A program made the translations under genes and the position numbers. The notes beneath the pieces are model-generated. The model saw only the letters and a list, made by a program, of their open reading frames with translations. It was not told where the DNA came from and ran no database searches. A stretch of 13,353 bases of DNA from Deltaproteobacteria bacterium (lineage in GTDB: Bacteria > Desulfobacterota > Desulfobacteria > Desulfobacterales > C00003060), in the NCBI GenBank assembly GCA_019309815.1, contig JAFDFO010000180.1, positions 1-13,353 on the forward strand. Reading direction: 5' to 3'. Shown here in pieces: positions 1 to 7,040 of this stretch (its first letter is position 1; each line of letters starts with the position of its first letter).

Positions 1-120
1 CTGGGCTGGCTTGACGGAAAACAGGTCATGATGGAATCTTTGGTTGCGATCAAGCGCGCAGGCGCAGACCTGATCGTGACCTACTTTGCAAAAGAAGCAG
101 CAAGGGAACTCCGACGGTAA
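1..120 (+). CDS. hemB: Delta-aminolevulinic acid dehydratase (porphobilinogen synthase), C-terminal end
   Basis: This is the last 39 codons of a gene entering from the left; the stop is TAA at 118-120. The residues LVAIKRAGADLIVTYFAKEA match the characteristic C-terminus of HemB, which condenses two 5-aminolevulinate molecules to porphobilinogen in the cytoplasm, an early step of tetrapyrrole synthesis. The active-site lysines and metal-binding cysteines lie upstream, outside the window. The neighbouring ahbD gene fits: in sulfate reducers hemB commonly sits with genes of the siroheme-to-heme (Ahb) route. The identification rests on a short but very typical segment. Confidence 0.9.
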   Translation: MGWLDGKQVMMESLVAIKRAGADLIVTYFAKEAARELRR

Positions 121-140
121 TGAAGGTCCTTAATTCTTTA

Positions 141-170
141 ATCTTCAATTTTCAATCTTCAATTTTCAAT
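141..170. repeat. 14-bp tandem repeat, about two copies, in the hemB-ahbD gap
   Basis: ATCTTCAATTTTCA occurs at 141-154 and again at 155-168, followed by AT. It is AT-rich and ends just before the ahbD start, where a Shine-Dalgarno sequence would be expected but none is seen. It may be simple replication slippage. Confidence 0.85.
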
Positions 171-172
171 CG

Positions 173-1183
173 ATGATGCAAGAACACCCACATAAAACCC
201 CACCCCACTCCCCAGATAAAGACGCAGGACCTAATCTCCGTCTAGTCGCCTGGGAGGTCACCCGTAACTGTAATCTCTCGTGTATTCATTGTCGGGCTGC
301 AGCTACCAAAGGCCCGTACCTCAATGAACTGGACACAGACGCCAGCCTTGTTTTGCTCGACCAGATCAGTGAGACCGGAAAACCTGTCGTCATCCTGACA
401 GGTGGTGAACCCCTTCTGAGGCCGGACATTTTTGAAATAGCTCGCTACGGGAATCAGAAAGGGCTTCGCATGGTCATGGCTCCGAATGGAACACTCATCA
501 CCGAAGCCGCAGCCGCTTTTGACGGAGCGATTCACGGCATTGAACTTGCCAAGGAGGCCGGCGTTGAGTTTCAGATTAACACCACAATAACACAACAAAA
601 CCTGGGAGAGCTGGCAAAGATACAGGAACTTGCTGTGGAGTTGGGCGCCGTAGCGCATCATATTTTCTTGCTCGTCCCTACGGGACGCGGGAAATACATT
701 GTCGATCAGGAAATCTCAGCCCAGCAATATGAAGAAACACTAAACTGGTTCTACGACCAGAGAGACAAGACCCCGCTGCAGCTCAAAGCAACGTGTGCCC
801 CGCACTACTACCGAATCTTGAGAGAGCGGGCCCGCGAGGACGGAAAGAGTGTCACATTCAAGACGCACGGACTGGATGCAGTCACCCGCGGGTGCCTGGG
901 CGGCATCGGGTTCTGCTTCATATCCCATACCGGCATGGTTCAGCCGTGCGGTTTTCTGGACGTCAGTTGCGGAGATGTCACTCAGCTCCCCTTCGACGCC
1001 ATCTGGAATGATTCGGAGGTATTCAAGACCCTCAGAAATTACAGCAAGCTGAAAGGCAAGTGTGGCGTGTGTGAATATCGGAAGGTCTGCGGAGGATGCC
1101 GCGCGCGTGCCTATGAGGCTACAGGCGACTATCTTGCCGAGGAGCCTCTCTGTTCGTACCAGCCAAGAGCCGCTTCCACATAG
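173..1183 (+). CDS. ahbD: AhbD-type radical SAM heme synthase with an internal in-frame deletion
   Basis: AhbD converts iron-coproporphyrin III to heme b by two radical-SAM oxidative decarboxylations in the alternative (siroheme) heme pathway. Visible here: the radical SAM cluster motif CNLSCIHC (C33, C37, C40), the GGEP motif at 77-80, and a cysteine-rich SPASM-like C-terminus including KCGVCEYRKVCGGCRARA. Segments such as QINTTIT, HIFLLVPTGRG and TCAPHYYRI are typical of AhbD rather than of general radical SAM proteins. The product is 336 aa. Between NGTLIT (105-110) and AFDGAIHGIE (115-124) only four residues remain, whereas family members carry roughly 40, including the barrel-strand-4 SISLDG motif. 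The frame is intact. Enzyme function is doubtful unless this is an assembly error. Two adjacent ATGs (173, 176) are possible starts and neither has a good ribosome binding site. Confidence 0.85.
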   Translation: MMQEHPHKTPPHSPDKDAGPNLRLVAWEVTRNCNLSCIHCRAAATKGPYLNELDTDASLVLLDQISETGKPVVILTGGEPLLRPDIFEIARYGNQKGLRMVMAPNGTLITEAAAAFDGAIHGIELAKEAGVEFQINTTITQQNLGELAKIQELAVELGAVAHHIFLLVPTGRGKYIVDQEISAQQYEETLNWFYDQRDKTPLQLKATCAPHYYRILRERAREDGKSVTFKTHGLDAVTRGCLGGIGFCFISHTGMVQPCGFLDVSCGDVTQLPFDAIWNDSEVFKTLRNYSKLKGKCGVCEYRKVCGGCRARAYEATGDYLAEEPLCSYQPRAAST

Positions 1184-1261
1184 CCCCTCCTGTAGTTCTT
1201 GACGAGTCAAGGCTTTTGTAGTACTTCCCAGATATAACGCTCTATAGATTGGAGAAAGAAC

Positions 1262-1840
1262 ATGATCGTGCAGTCCCTAATGATCAAAGACCCCTTTACG
1301 ATCTCAGATCGGCAAGACAAATCAATCCGTCACCTACCCGTGGTGGACAAATCACACAGGCTCGTGGGATGGGCCACCCTGTCAGACATGAAGCAGGGCC
1401 TGCTTCCTGCCATGGTGACCGGGCTTTCCGTGGCAGACATCATGGTCAAGAACCCCATCACCTTGCATCCGGACGATGATGTAGAGGTGGCCGCCCGGGT
1501 TATTTATGAGAAGAAGATTGGCGGCATGCCAGTCGTGGATGACGACAAGAAAGTCGTGGGAGTGATGACGGTCACAGACCTCCTCAATGCTTTCATCAAA
1601 ATCATGGGAATGCTTACCAACGGCACCCGACTTGACGTGAACGTGGGTAAAGAGGCACAAGGATTTGAAAAGGTCTCAGGCATTATTCGCGATCAAGGGG
1701 GCGAGATTGTCAGCGTGGGAATTGCGAGCGACGTAACCGACAAAAGAATCCATTACTTTCGTCTTAAGAAATGTCTGGCCGAGCCGATTATCAAAGCGCT
1801 TGACAAAGAAGGATACGAGGTCGTCTCATCTTCAGGATAA
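1262..1840 (+). CDS. CBS-domain pair plus C-terminal ACT-like domain protein
   Basis: This is a cytoplasmic putative ligand-sensing protein of 192 aa. CBS repeat 1 covers about residues 1-52 (IRHLPVVD, then RLVGWATLSDMKQG). CBS repeat 2 covers about 57-115 (ADIMVKNPITL, then IGGMPVVD and VVGVMTVTDLLNAF). The remaining 75 residues resemble an ACT-type domain (VSGIIRDQGGEIVSVGI). CBS pairs usually bind adenosine nucleotides; the ligand here is unknown. Repeat 1 is shortened: 7 residues separate FTI from IRHLPVV, against 17 between ITL and IGGMPVV in repeat 2, so most of the first CBS helix is missing. The ATG at 1262 follows a GGAGAAAG ribosome binding site. The gene lies 78 nt after ahbD and may belong to that operon; a role in heme synthesis is not shown. 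Confidence 0.8.
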   Translation: MIVQSLMIKDPFTISDRQDKSIRHLPVVDKSHRLVGWATLSDMKQGLLPAMVTGLSVADIMVKNPITLHPDDDVEVAARVIYEKKIGGMPVVDDDKKVVGVMTVTDLLNAFIKIMGMLTNGTRLDVNVGKEAQGFEKVSGIIRDQGGEIVSVGIASDVTDKRIHYFRLKKCLAEPIIKALDKEGYEVVSSSG

Positions 1841-2097
1841 GAAGGCCCTTATATCTGCCTCGGTTCCGCAAAAAGGGCCCACGTTCTCCAGCTTCACGGC
1901 CGCCGTCGCAGCTGCAAACTTCCCTGCCAACTGTTGTATACCAAAATACCATCCTCCATGCCAACCAAGTGATTATTCTTGACTGAAACCGCCAAATGTG
2001 CCAAACACTTGAAATTGGTCATTGATTTTCCTTGATAGAGCAAAGTCAGGGTTTATCTGCGTGGAATTTGTCAGCAAGCTGGGTCAGAGGTGATTGA

Positions 2098-3834
2098 ATG
2101 CCAAGATCGGGCACCACCATGAAAGACCTCTACGACAGATTTGCATCCACCTGGCTCGGTTCCATGTTTTTTGGATCTGCGGAGTCCCGGTACGTCCGCT
2201 TCGCGCGGAATCTGCTGTTTATCATTCTGGTTGTCGCAATTGCTCCCTTCCTGATACAGGGTGTCGTCGCCCACTATCAAGCCAAGAAGCTGATCGAACG
2301 GCAATACAAAGACCACTTGGTCTGGCAATTAAGACACACGCAAGAGTCCGTGGACCAATTCCTTTCGGTCCACATGGCAGCCCTTTCGTCCCTGTTTCAG
2401 TCCCACACGGTCGAAACGTTTCAGGATCAGAAAAGCTTGCAGCACGTCTTCTCCGAATTCAAGAAGGCATTCCCCAACTTCGTGGATCTTGGGCTCGTTG
2501 ACTCAAACGGCCTTCAAAACACTTATGACGGGCCTTACAAACTCTTAGGAAAGAACTATCGCGACGAAGGCTGGTTTCACGAAACCGTGATCCGTGGCGT
2601 ATACATCAGCGACGTTTTCTTGGGGTATCGACAGATTCCGCATATGGTGATGGCCATCAAGAGCCAGGCCGCTGACACCGGGACGTTCCATATCTTGCGC
2701 ACGACCATTAACACGGAGCCGTTTGACAAAATGGTTGGTGCCATGAATTACAGCCACGAGGACGATACCTTTCTTGTAAACAAGGACGGCTTCCTCCAAA
2801 ACAGGTCCCGCTTTCACGGCACTGCTTTGACCCTGCTCAACATGTCCATACCCTGCGGGGCACAGAGCGTCATTTGGACTGAGGGGATAAACGGACAAAA
2901 TCAGAAGGCGACGATTGCCTATACCGGGCTCCGCAAGAAGAACTGGACACTCACTTTTGTCCAGCCGCTTTCAGTAAAGAAACATTATTTCTACGCCCTG
3001 CAACAGAGCATGACTGTTGTGTCAATCGCGAGTTTCATCGGCGTCGTTCTCCTGGCCTTGTGGATGACACGGAGATTTGTAATGCGACTCAGGGAGGCAG
3101 AGGAAGACCATGATGCCATACTGCATAAAATCGAACACTCCAATAAGCTGGCCTCGATCGGTCGGCTCGCTTCCGGGGTAGCCCACGAGATAAACAATCC
3201 CATGGCTATCATCAACGAAAAAGCGGGTCTGATGAAGGACCTGACGGAGATGTCAGAAGACTTTGCCAACAAGGATCGATTCTTGGACCTGCTGCGGTCA
3301 ATTCACGGCGCAGTCATACGGTGCCGGACCATCACCCACCGCTTGCTTGGTTTTGCCCGCCAAATGCATGTAAGCCCCGAGGTCGTTGACATCAACGAGC
3401 TTATCCGTGAGGTCCTGGGTTTCTTGGAGAAGGAAGCGTTCCATCGAGATGTCCGCCTAGTGTTGGAGCTGCACGAAGACTTGCCAACGGTCGTAAGTGA
3501 CCGTGGACAACTTCAGCAGGTCTTTCTAAATGTCATTAACAACGCCATGGACGCTGTGGATAAGGGGGGCGAGATCTGTGTAGGCACCTGGATCAAGGAT
3601 GAAGAGATGGTGGCAGTGAGCATTAGCGACAGCGGCTGTGGGATTGCCCCGGACAAGCTGAAACGGATCTGTGAGCCGTTCTATACCACGAAGCGTATGG
3701 GCAAAGGCACAGGGCTTGGCCTCTCCATAACATACGGGATCATTGAAAAACTGGGCGGGAAAGTCTCGGTGGAAAGCGAGGTCAATAAGGGTACAAAGTT
3801 TGTCATCGAGATTCCCAGAGAGTCCAAGTTGTAA
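2098..3834 (+). CDS. Membrane sensor histidine kinase, dCACHE-like sensor domain, complete catalytic core
   Basis: This 578-aa kinase senses an extracytoplasmic signal, autophosphorylates a histidine and passes the phosphate to response regulators. Order of parts: short cytoplasmic N-terminus; TM1 about 39-58; extracytoplasmic region about 60-300 that looks like a dCACHE (PAS-like) sensor; TM2 about 303-323; a short linker; HisKA with GVAHEINNP (H363); and a full HATPase_c domain. The HATPase_c domain has an N box (NVINNAMDA, 478-486), G1 (DSGCGIAPD, 511-519), an F box (EPFYTTK, 526-532) and G2 (GTGLGLS, 537-543). It is the only protein in the window with all ATP-binding boxes, so it is the best candidate phosphate donor for the receivers downstream. 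The ATG at 2098 has AGAGGTG five bases upstream; ATG 2119 is a less likely alternative. The ligand is unknown. Confidence 0.93.
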   Translation: MPRSGTTMKDLYDRFASTWLGSMFFGSAESRYVRFARNLLFIILVVAIAPFLIQGVVAHYQAKKLIERQYKDHLVWQLRHTQESVDQFLSVHMAALSSLFQSHTVETFQDQKSLQHVFSEFKKAFPNFVDLGLVDSNGLQNTYDGPYKLLGKNYRDEGWFHETVIRGVYISDVFLGYRQIPHMVMAIKSQAADTGTFHILRTTINTEPFDKMVGAMNYSHEDDTFLVNKDGFLQNRSRFHGTALTLLNMSIPCGAQSVIWTEGINGQNQKATIAYTGLRKKNWTLTFVQPLSVKKHYFYALQQSMTVVSIASFIGVVLLALWMTRRFVMRLREAEEDHDAILHKIEHSNKLASIGRLASGVAHEINNPMAIINEKAGLMKDLTEMSEDFANKDRFLDLLRSIHGAVIRCRTITHRLLGFARQMHVSPEVVDINELIREVLGFLEKEAFHRDVRLVLELHEDLPTVVSDRGQLQQVFLNVINNAMDAVDKGGEICVGTWIKDEEMVAVSISDSGCGIAPDKLKRICEPFYTTKRMGKGTGLGLSITYGIIEKLGGKVSVESEVNKGTKFVIEIPRESKL

Positions 3835-3878
3835 GCGGATTCCGATGTCGGCGATGTGAAGCCCAGGCAACAGGGGCC

Positions 3879-4658
3879 ATGAGCAAAACCAACGCAGATC
3901 AGGTGCAAGAGAAGGCTATGGCGACGGGGAAGGCAACGGATGTTGATGACAGCCTCGATTTGAGACGTGCCCAGTTGGAGGTCTTGAGCAAGGTCTTGGG
4001 CGATGTGACCCATGATGTGCAGAATCATCTGGCCATTATTAATGAATCCGCCGGCTGGATGGGAGACCTGTTGAACCTGAAGAAAAAGAAGGGATTTGGC
4101 AGGATTGTGGAGCTTTTCAGACGCAATCGGGGTCAGCATCTGGACGTGGAACCATTCTTCGAGGGTCTGAAGTCGATCCATAAACGCGTTGGTGAAGCAG
4201 CCACGTTGACCCGGCGTCTCAGTCGGTTTGGCGACCGCATGAATGAAGCCAAGGCTGTCATTGATGCTAACCAGGCCTTGGAGGAAATCCGAGACGCCTT
4301 GCTCGGACAAGCCACGGAAAGGGGTGTCCGATTGGAAGTCAAACTGGCCAAAGAGGCCGCAATGGTTGAAACCGAACCGGCTGCCTTTCAACTGTCCATG
4401 TTTGGCAATGTCGCACAGCTTATCGAAGGCCAGGAAAAGGGGGCTTCGCTCGCCGTGGGAACCAACGTTAACGAGGATCGATTTCACCTGCACGTCACCG
4501 GTCCAGAGGGATCTCCCGGCTCGCTGCCGGACGATCCTGTTGCCGACGGCTTTTCACTCGAGATATTGGAAAAACTCGGGGGAGAAATTTGGAGTGAGTC
4601 TCATGACGGCAAATACGTTACCACGCTGGCTTTTCCTTTAGCCGGTCGTGAAACATAA
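3879..4658 (+). CDS. Degenerate histidine-kinase-like protein A, His retained, ATP-binding motifs lost
   Basis: This is a soluble 259-aa protein without membrane segments. The segment GDVTHDVQNHLAIINESAGW (41-60) aligns with the HisKA box of the kinase just upstream (GVAHEINNPMAIINEKAG), so H45 is in the phosphoacceptor position, followed by D46. The C-terminal half still aligns with a HATPase_c fold, ending SLEILEKLGGEIWSES, but the N-box asparagines (NVAQLIEGQ), the DxGxG motif and the GxGxG motif are all absent. It therefore probably cannot bind ATP normally. It could be a Spo0B- or ChpT-like phosphotransferase, a phosphatase, or an adaptor dimerising with the true kinase; this is inference. 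It begins 45 nt after the kinase gene, with AGGGG before the ATG, and precedes receiver RR1, so the genes are probably co-transcribed. Confidence 0.75.
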   Translation: MSKTNADQVQEKAMATGKATDVDDSLDLRRAQLEVLSKVLGDVTHDVQNHLAIINESAGWMGDLLNLKKKKGFGRIVELFRRNRGQHLDVEPFFEGLKSIHKRVGEAATLTRRLSRFGDRMNEAKAVIDANQALEEIRDALLGQATERGVRLEVKLAKEAAMVETEPAAFQLSMFGNVAQLIEGQEKGASLAVGTNVNEDRFHLHVTGPEGSPGSLPDDPVADGFSLEILEKLGGEIWSESHDGKYVTTLAFPLAGRET

Positions 4659-4708
4659 GGGCTTTTTTGGTCGGCTACGGGTAGGACAAAACAAAAGGAG
4701 GAAGAAAC

Positions 4709-5266
4709 ATGAAGGTATTGCTTGTTGACGATGAGATTGAATTTGTAAACACGCTTTCCAACCGACTGGGAATGCGCGGAATTAAGACGGATGTGGTCCA
4801 CGACGGGCAGCAGGCCTTGGACTACGTGGCAGAAAGCGAGCCCGATGTGATGGTCCTCGACCTCAAGATGCCGGGTTTGCACGGGATGGAAGTATTGCGC
4901 AAACTCAGCAAGACCAATCCCAACATTCAGGTGGTTATCCTGACCGGACACGGCACGGACCAGGACGAGGAAGAGGCCAGCAAGACCAATCCCAACATTC
5001 AGGTGGTTATCCTGACCGGACACGGCACGGACCAGGACGAGGAAGAGGCCCAAAGGCTGAGCGCATTTGATTATCTCAGAAAGCCTACGGATATTGACAC
5101 GCTGGCCGACCGGATTCGCGGTGCGTACAAGTTCAAGGCGGAAAAGACGATGGCCGCCGCGGCTTTTGCGGAAGCTGGTGAGTTCGAGACTGCAAAGGAT
5201 ATTGCCCACGAGGCGGACAAACTCAAAACAACGGGCGAATTATTTAAGGATGAAAACAAGGATTAG
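4709..5266 (+). CDS. Receiver-only response regulator RR1 with internal 24-residue duplication and C-terminal AFAEAGEF tail
   Basis: The N-terminus is a canonical CheY-like receiver: acidic pair in VDDE (7-9), phosphoacceptor D51 in VLDLKMPG, and K125 in DYLRKP. The beta-4 segment carrying the conserved switch threonine (ILTGHGT) occurs twice in tandem, at residues 67-90 and 91-114, because of an exact 72-bp duplication. The paralogue at 11592 has a single copy. The extra 24 residues sit inside the core fold and should disturb the spacing between D51 and K125. After the receiver comes a helical tail (about 146-165, KTMAAAAFAEAGEFETAKDI) shared with the products at 11048 and 11592. There is no DNA-binding or enzymatic output domain. 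The start has a strong AGGAGG ribosome binding site. Confidence 0.88.
   Translation: MKVLLVDDEIEFVNTLSNRLGMRGIKTDVVHDGQQALDYVAESEPDVMVLDLKMPGLHGMEVLRKLSKTNPNIQVVILTGHGTDQDEEEASKTNPNIQVVILTGHGTDQDEEEAQRLSAFDYLRKPTDIDTLADRIRGAYKFKAEKTMAAAAFAEAGEFETAKDIAHEADKLKTTGELFKDENKD
4907..5050. repeat. Exact 72-bp in-frame tandem duplication inside RR1
   Basis: Bases 4907-4978 and 4979-5050 are identical over 72 bp (24 codons, SKTNPNIQVVILTGHG and onward). Each unit begins AGCAAGACCAATCCC. The lack of any difference between copies indicates a very recent event or a sequencing/assembly artefact. Confidence 0.97.
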
Positions 5267-5307
5267 CCATACGCCTCAGATCGTTTGAGGCCTTGAGGGA
5301 GGTTGTG

Positions 5308-5688
5308 ATGACTCACAACATCAAGGTGTTGCTAGTGGACGACGAGGAAGATTTTATTTCTGCCTTGTCCGAACGCCTGCGCATGCGTAATTACGACACC
5401 AAAGTTGCAACCAGCGGAGAGGCCGCGCTTTCCGAGATCGAAGACGAACGCCCGCATATCGTTGTGCTCGATTTGAAGATGCCCGGCATCGGTGGCATGG
5501 AGACCTTGATAAAGATTAAGGCGATAGATCCATCCATTGACGTTATTATGTTGACGGGATCACTCGACAGTGAAGTCGGGGAAACAGCACTGAGAGCTGG
5601 TGCCAGCTTCCATGTAGTTAAGCCGATCGACATCGAGGACCTTACCGGAAAGCTCGAGCATATCAAGAAAGAGCGTGGCCTTGATTGA
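5308..5688 (+). CDS. Receiver-only response regulator RR2
   Basis: This is a single-domain CheY-like receiver of 126 aa with every key residue: D11/D12 acidic pair, D55 phosphoacceptor (VVLDLKMPG), T83 (MLTGS) and K105 (VVKP). No output domain follows, so it probably acts by protein interaction or as a phosphorelay intermediate. The ATG at 5308 is chosen over an upstream TTG at 5293 because GAGGGAGG at 5295-5302 is correctly spaced for it. The gene lies 41 nt after RR1 and 23 nt before kinase-like protein B, giving an RR-kinase-like pair repeated at 9643-10753. Confidence 0.92.
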   Translation: MTHNIKVLLVDDEEDFISALSERLRMRNYDTKVATSGEAALSEIEDERPHIVVLDLKMPGIGGMETLIKIKAIDPSIDVIMLTGSLDSEVGETALRAGASFHVVKPIDIEDLTGKLEHIKKERGLD

Positions 5689-5711
5689 GCAGGTGACGGG
5701 CGAAGGAAGCA

Positions 5712-6422
5712 TTGGCTATTGAATCCAAAAAGGGAGAGATCGTGCGCCAAAAGCAGTTGGCTTTTGTCGGCCAAGTGCTGGATGTCTATACCTCGAGCAT
5801 GGAGAATCATCTGGCCGCGATCAGGGAGTCAGTCCGTTGGCTCGGTGACTGCCTGCAACGGGCCGCCGAAGCCACAAAAGAGGAGCGCGAACAGTTCGCT
5901 GACATTCTCTCGACCGTTGAGAGGCAGGTCGAGATCTTGGACAAGAAGCGTCAACTCGTCGATCGGTTTGCGGCACGCATGGGCTCGGCATTTTCCACAT
6001 TTGATCCCGGAGAGGTTGTTGAAGAAGCCTTGTCCTTCTCAACCCGTTTGGCGCGTGTGCGAGAGGTTTCGCTGAAGCCTGAAGTGGCTGACGCATTGCC
6101 AAGCCTTTACAATGACCCTACTATAATCCATTTCCTCTTACTCACTCTCATTGATGATATGGTGGAACGTGTGGGCAGCGGGGGGAAAATCATACTCCGC
6201 GCCTCGCCTGTGGAGAACGCCGTGCTCATTGAGGTCGAAGGTCACGGTGCAGCCGGGGCCACGGCCCGACCCTCTGGGGAGGAAAACCCGCACTGGTCCA
6301 TAGGGCTACAGATTGTGTCCGACCTCGGAGGCCGTTTGGAAGCAACCGAAATTGGAAGTGACGTGAAACGGTCATCCTTGTTTTTGCCTCTCGAACAATC
6401 GCCTGCGCCCCCAAATGCATAG
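5712..6422 (+). CDS. Degenerate histidine-kinase-like protein B, phosphoacceptor His replaced by Ser
   Basis: This soluble 236-aa protein is related to A (3879) and C (10025). The segment LAFVGQVLDVYTSSMENHLA aligns with the HisKA region of A so that N32-H33 matches N49-H50 of A, and S28 stands where A has the phosphoacceptor H45. The C-terminal half follows a HATPase_c outline (LLLTLIDDMVERVGSGGKI at the N box, IGLQIVSDLGG near G2), but the N-box asparagines and the DxGxG and GxGxG glycines are lost. It is predicted to be unable to bind ATP or to accept phosphate on this helix. A scaffold, receiver-binding partner or anti-kinase role is possible. The start is TTG at 5712, supported by AAGGA at 5703-5707; there is no ATG in a suitable place. 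Confidence 0.7.
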   Translation: MAIESKKGEIVRQKQLAFVGQVLDVYTSSMENHLAAIRESVRWLGDCLQRAAEATKEEREQFADILSTVERQVEILDKKRQLVDRFAARMGSAFSTFDPGEVVEEALSFSTRLARVREVSLKPEVADALPSLYNDPTIIHFLLLTLIDDMVERVGSGGKIILRASPVENAVLIEVEGHGAAGATARPSGEENPHWSIGLQIVSDLGGRLEATEIGSDVKRSSLFLPLEQSPAPPNA

Positions 6423-7040
6423 TCACTGATACACATAGTCACCCCACGAGGTGCATCTGCCAATCCGGGAATTTTCTCCCATCTAAGTCTGCGACCATAA
6501 TTGCCTGGAATTATAGTCTATCCTTCCTCCAATTGTGACGTTTCAAGGCCACTCTAAACAAACTCCAGAAAATCGAAGACAATCTTCTCCAGGCGCCACA
6601 GGGAATCCTTCGACGCATACTTGTTTCATATTGTTCTATTTTGTTGACAATGGGCAGTGGTCTGGGCTATATCATCTTCAGTTAGTGCCCATCACCAAGA
6701 GATTTATTTATGATTGGGAACTAGTGTCGTGTCCAGGGAATAACTTACATAATTCTATGATTGTCTCTTTCCGCATAAAGACGACGCGTTAAATCCGAAA
6801 TTCGAATATCGAAGCACGAAACAAATCCGAATGACCAAAATTCAAATGACCGAAACACTTCACAAGCTGTTTAGAAAATTAGAGAATTCGGATTTTGGTC
6901 ATTGTTTCGAATTTCGAATTTCGTGCTTCGAATTTTGTACTTTAACGAATCAACGCGGATATCATCAATGCTTTGACTTTTGTAAACAACTTCTGGGACA
7001 TAACACTGGTTAAACCGTATCTCCCAAGGAGTATATTCTG
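6423..7040. other. Non-coding spacer of about 620 bases between kinase-like protein B and the sigma-54 activator
   Basis: The region is AT-rich with no convincing gene in any frame. It holds the inverted-repeat element at 6787-6947. A loose sigma-70-like pair (TTGACA at 6644-6649 and TATATC at 6668-6673, 18-nt spacer) could start transcription toward the activator, but the -10 match is poor. AAGGAG at 7026-7031 is the ribosome binding site of the next gene. No -24/-12 promoter was found here, so the activator is probably not driven by sigma-54. Confidence 0.6.
6787..6947. repeat. 161-bp imperfect inverted repeat (MITE-like or palindromic intergenic element)
   Basis: Three nested perfect stems are visible: CGTTAAA at 6787-6793 with TTTAACG at 6941-6947; TCGAAGCACGAA at 6809-6820 with TTCGTGCTTCGA at 6920-6931; and AATGACCAAAAT at 6830-6841 with ATTTTGGTCATT at 6892-6903. 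The sequence is made of short TTCGAA/TTCGAATTTCG-like units unlike the rest of the window. It lacks an ORF and an obvious target-site duplication. Repeats of this style recur between genes in many environmental bacterial genomes; membership of a specific family was not tested. Confidence 0.85.

Noticed and set aside
1198..1217. Hairpin CTTGAC/GTCAAG followed by GCTTTTG after ahbD, as a terminator
   Set aside because: Stem is short with a two-base loop and only four T residues; too weak to call.
1844..1879. GGCCCTT/AAGGGCC inverted repeat after the CBS gene as a terminator
   Set aside because: The loop is 22 nt and no T tract follows.
1985..2060. Sigma-54 or sigma-70 promoter for the histidine kinase gene
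   Set aside because: No GG-N10-GC pair was found and the TTGAAA/TTGATA pair is a poor match to a sigma-70 promoter.
3681..4493. A 270-codon open frame on the - strand
   Set aside because: It lies antisense to the end of the histidine kinase and most of kinase-like protein A, both strongly supported, and shows no domain of its own.
6535..6792. An 85-codon open frame in the 6423-7040 gap
   Set aside because: No ribosome binding site, low-complexity AT-rich composition, no domain.
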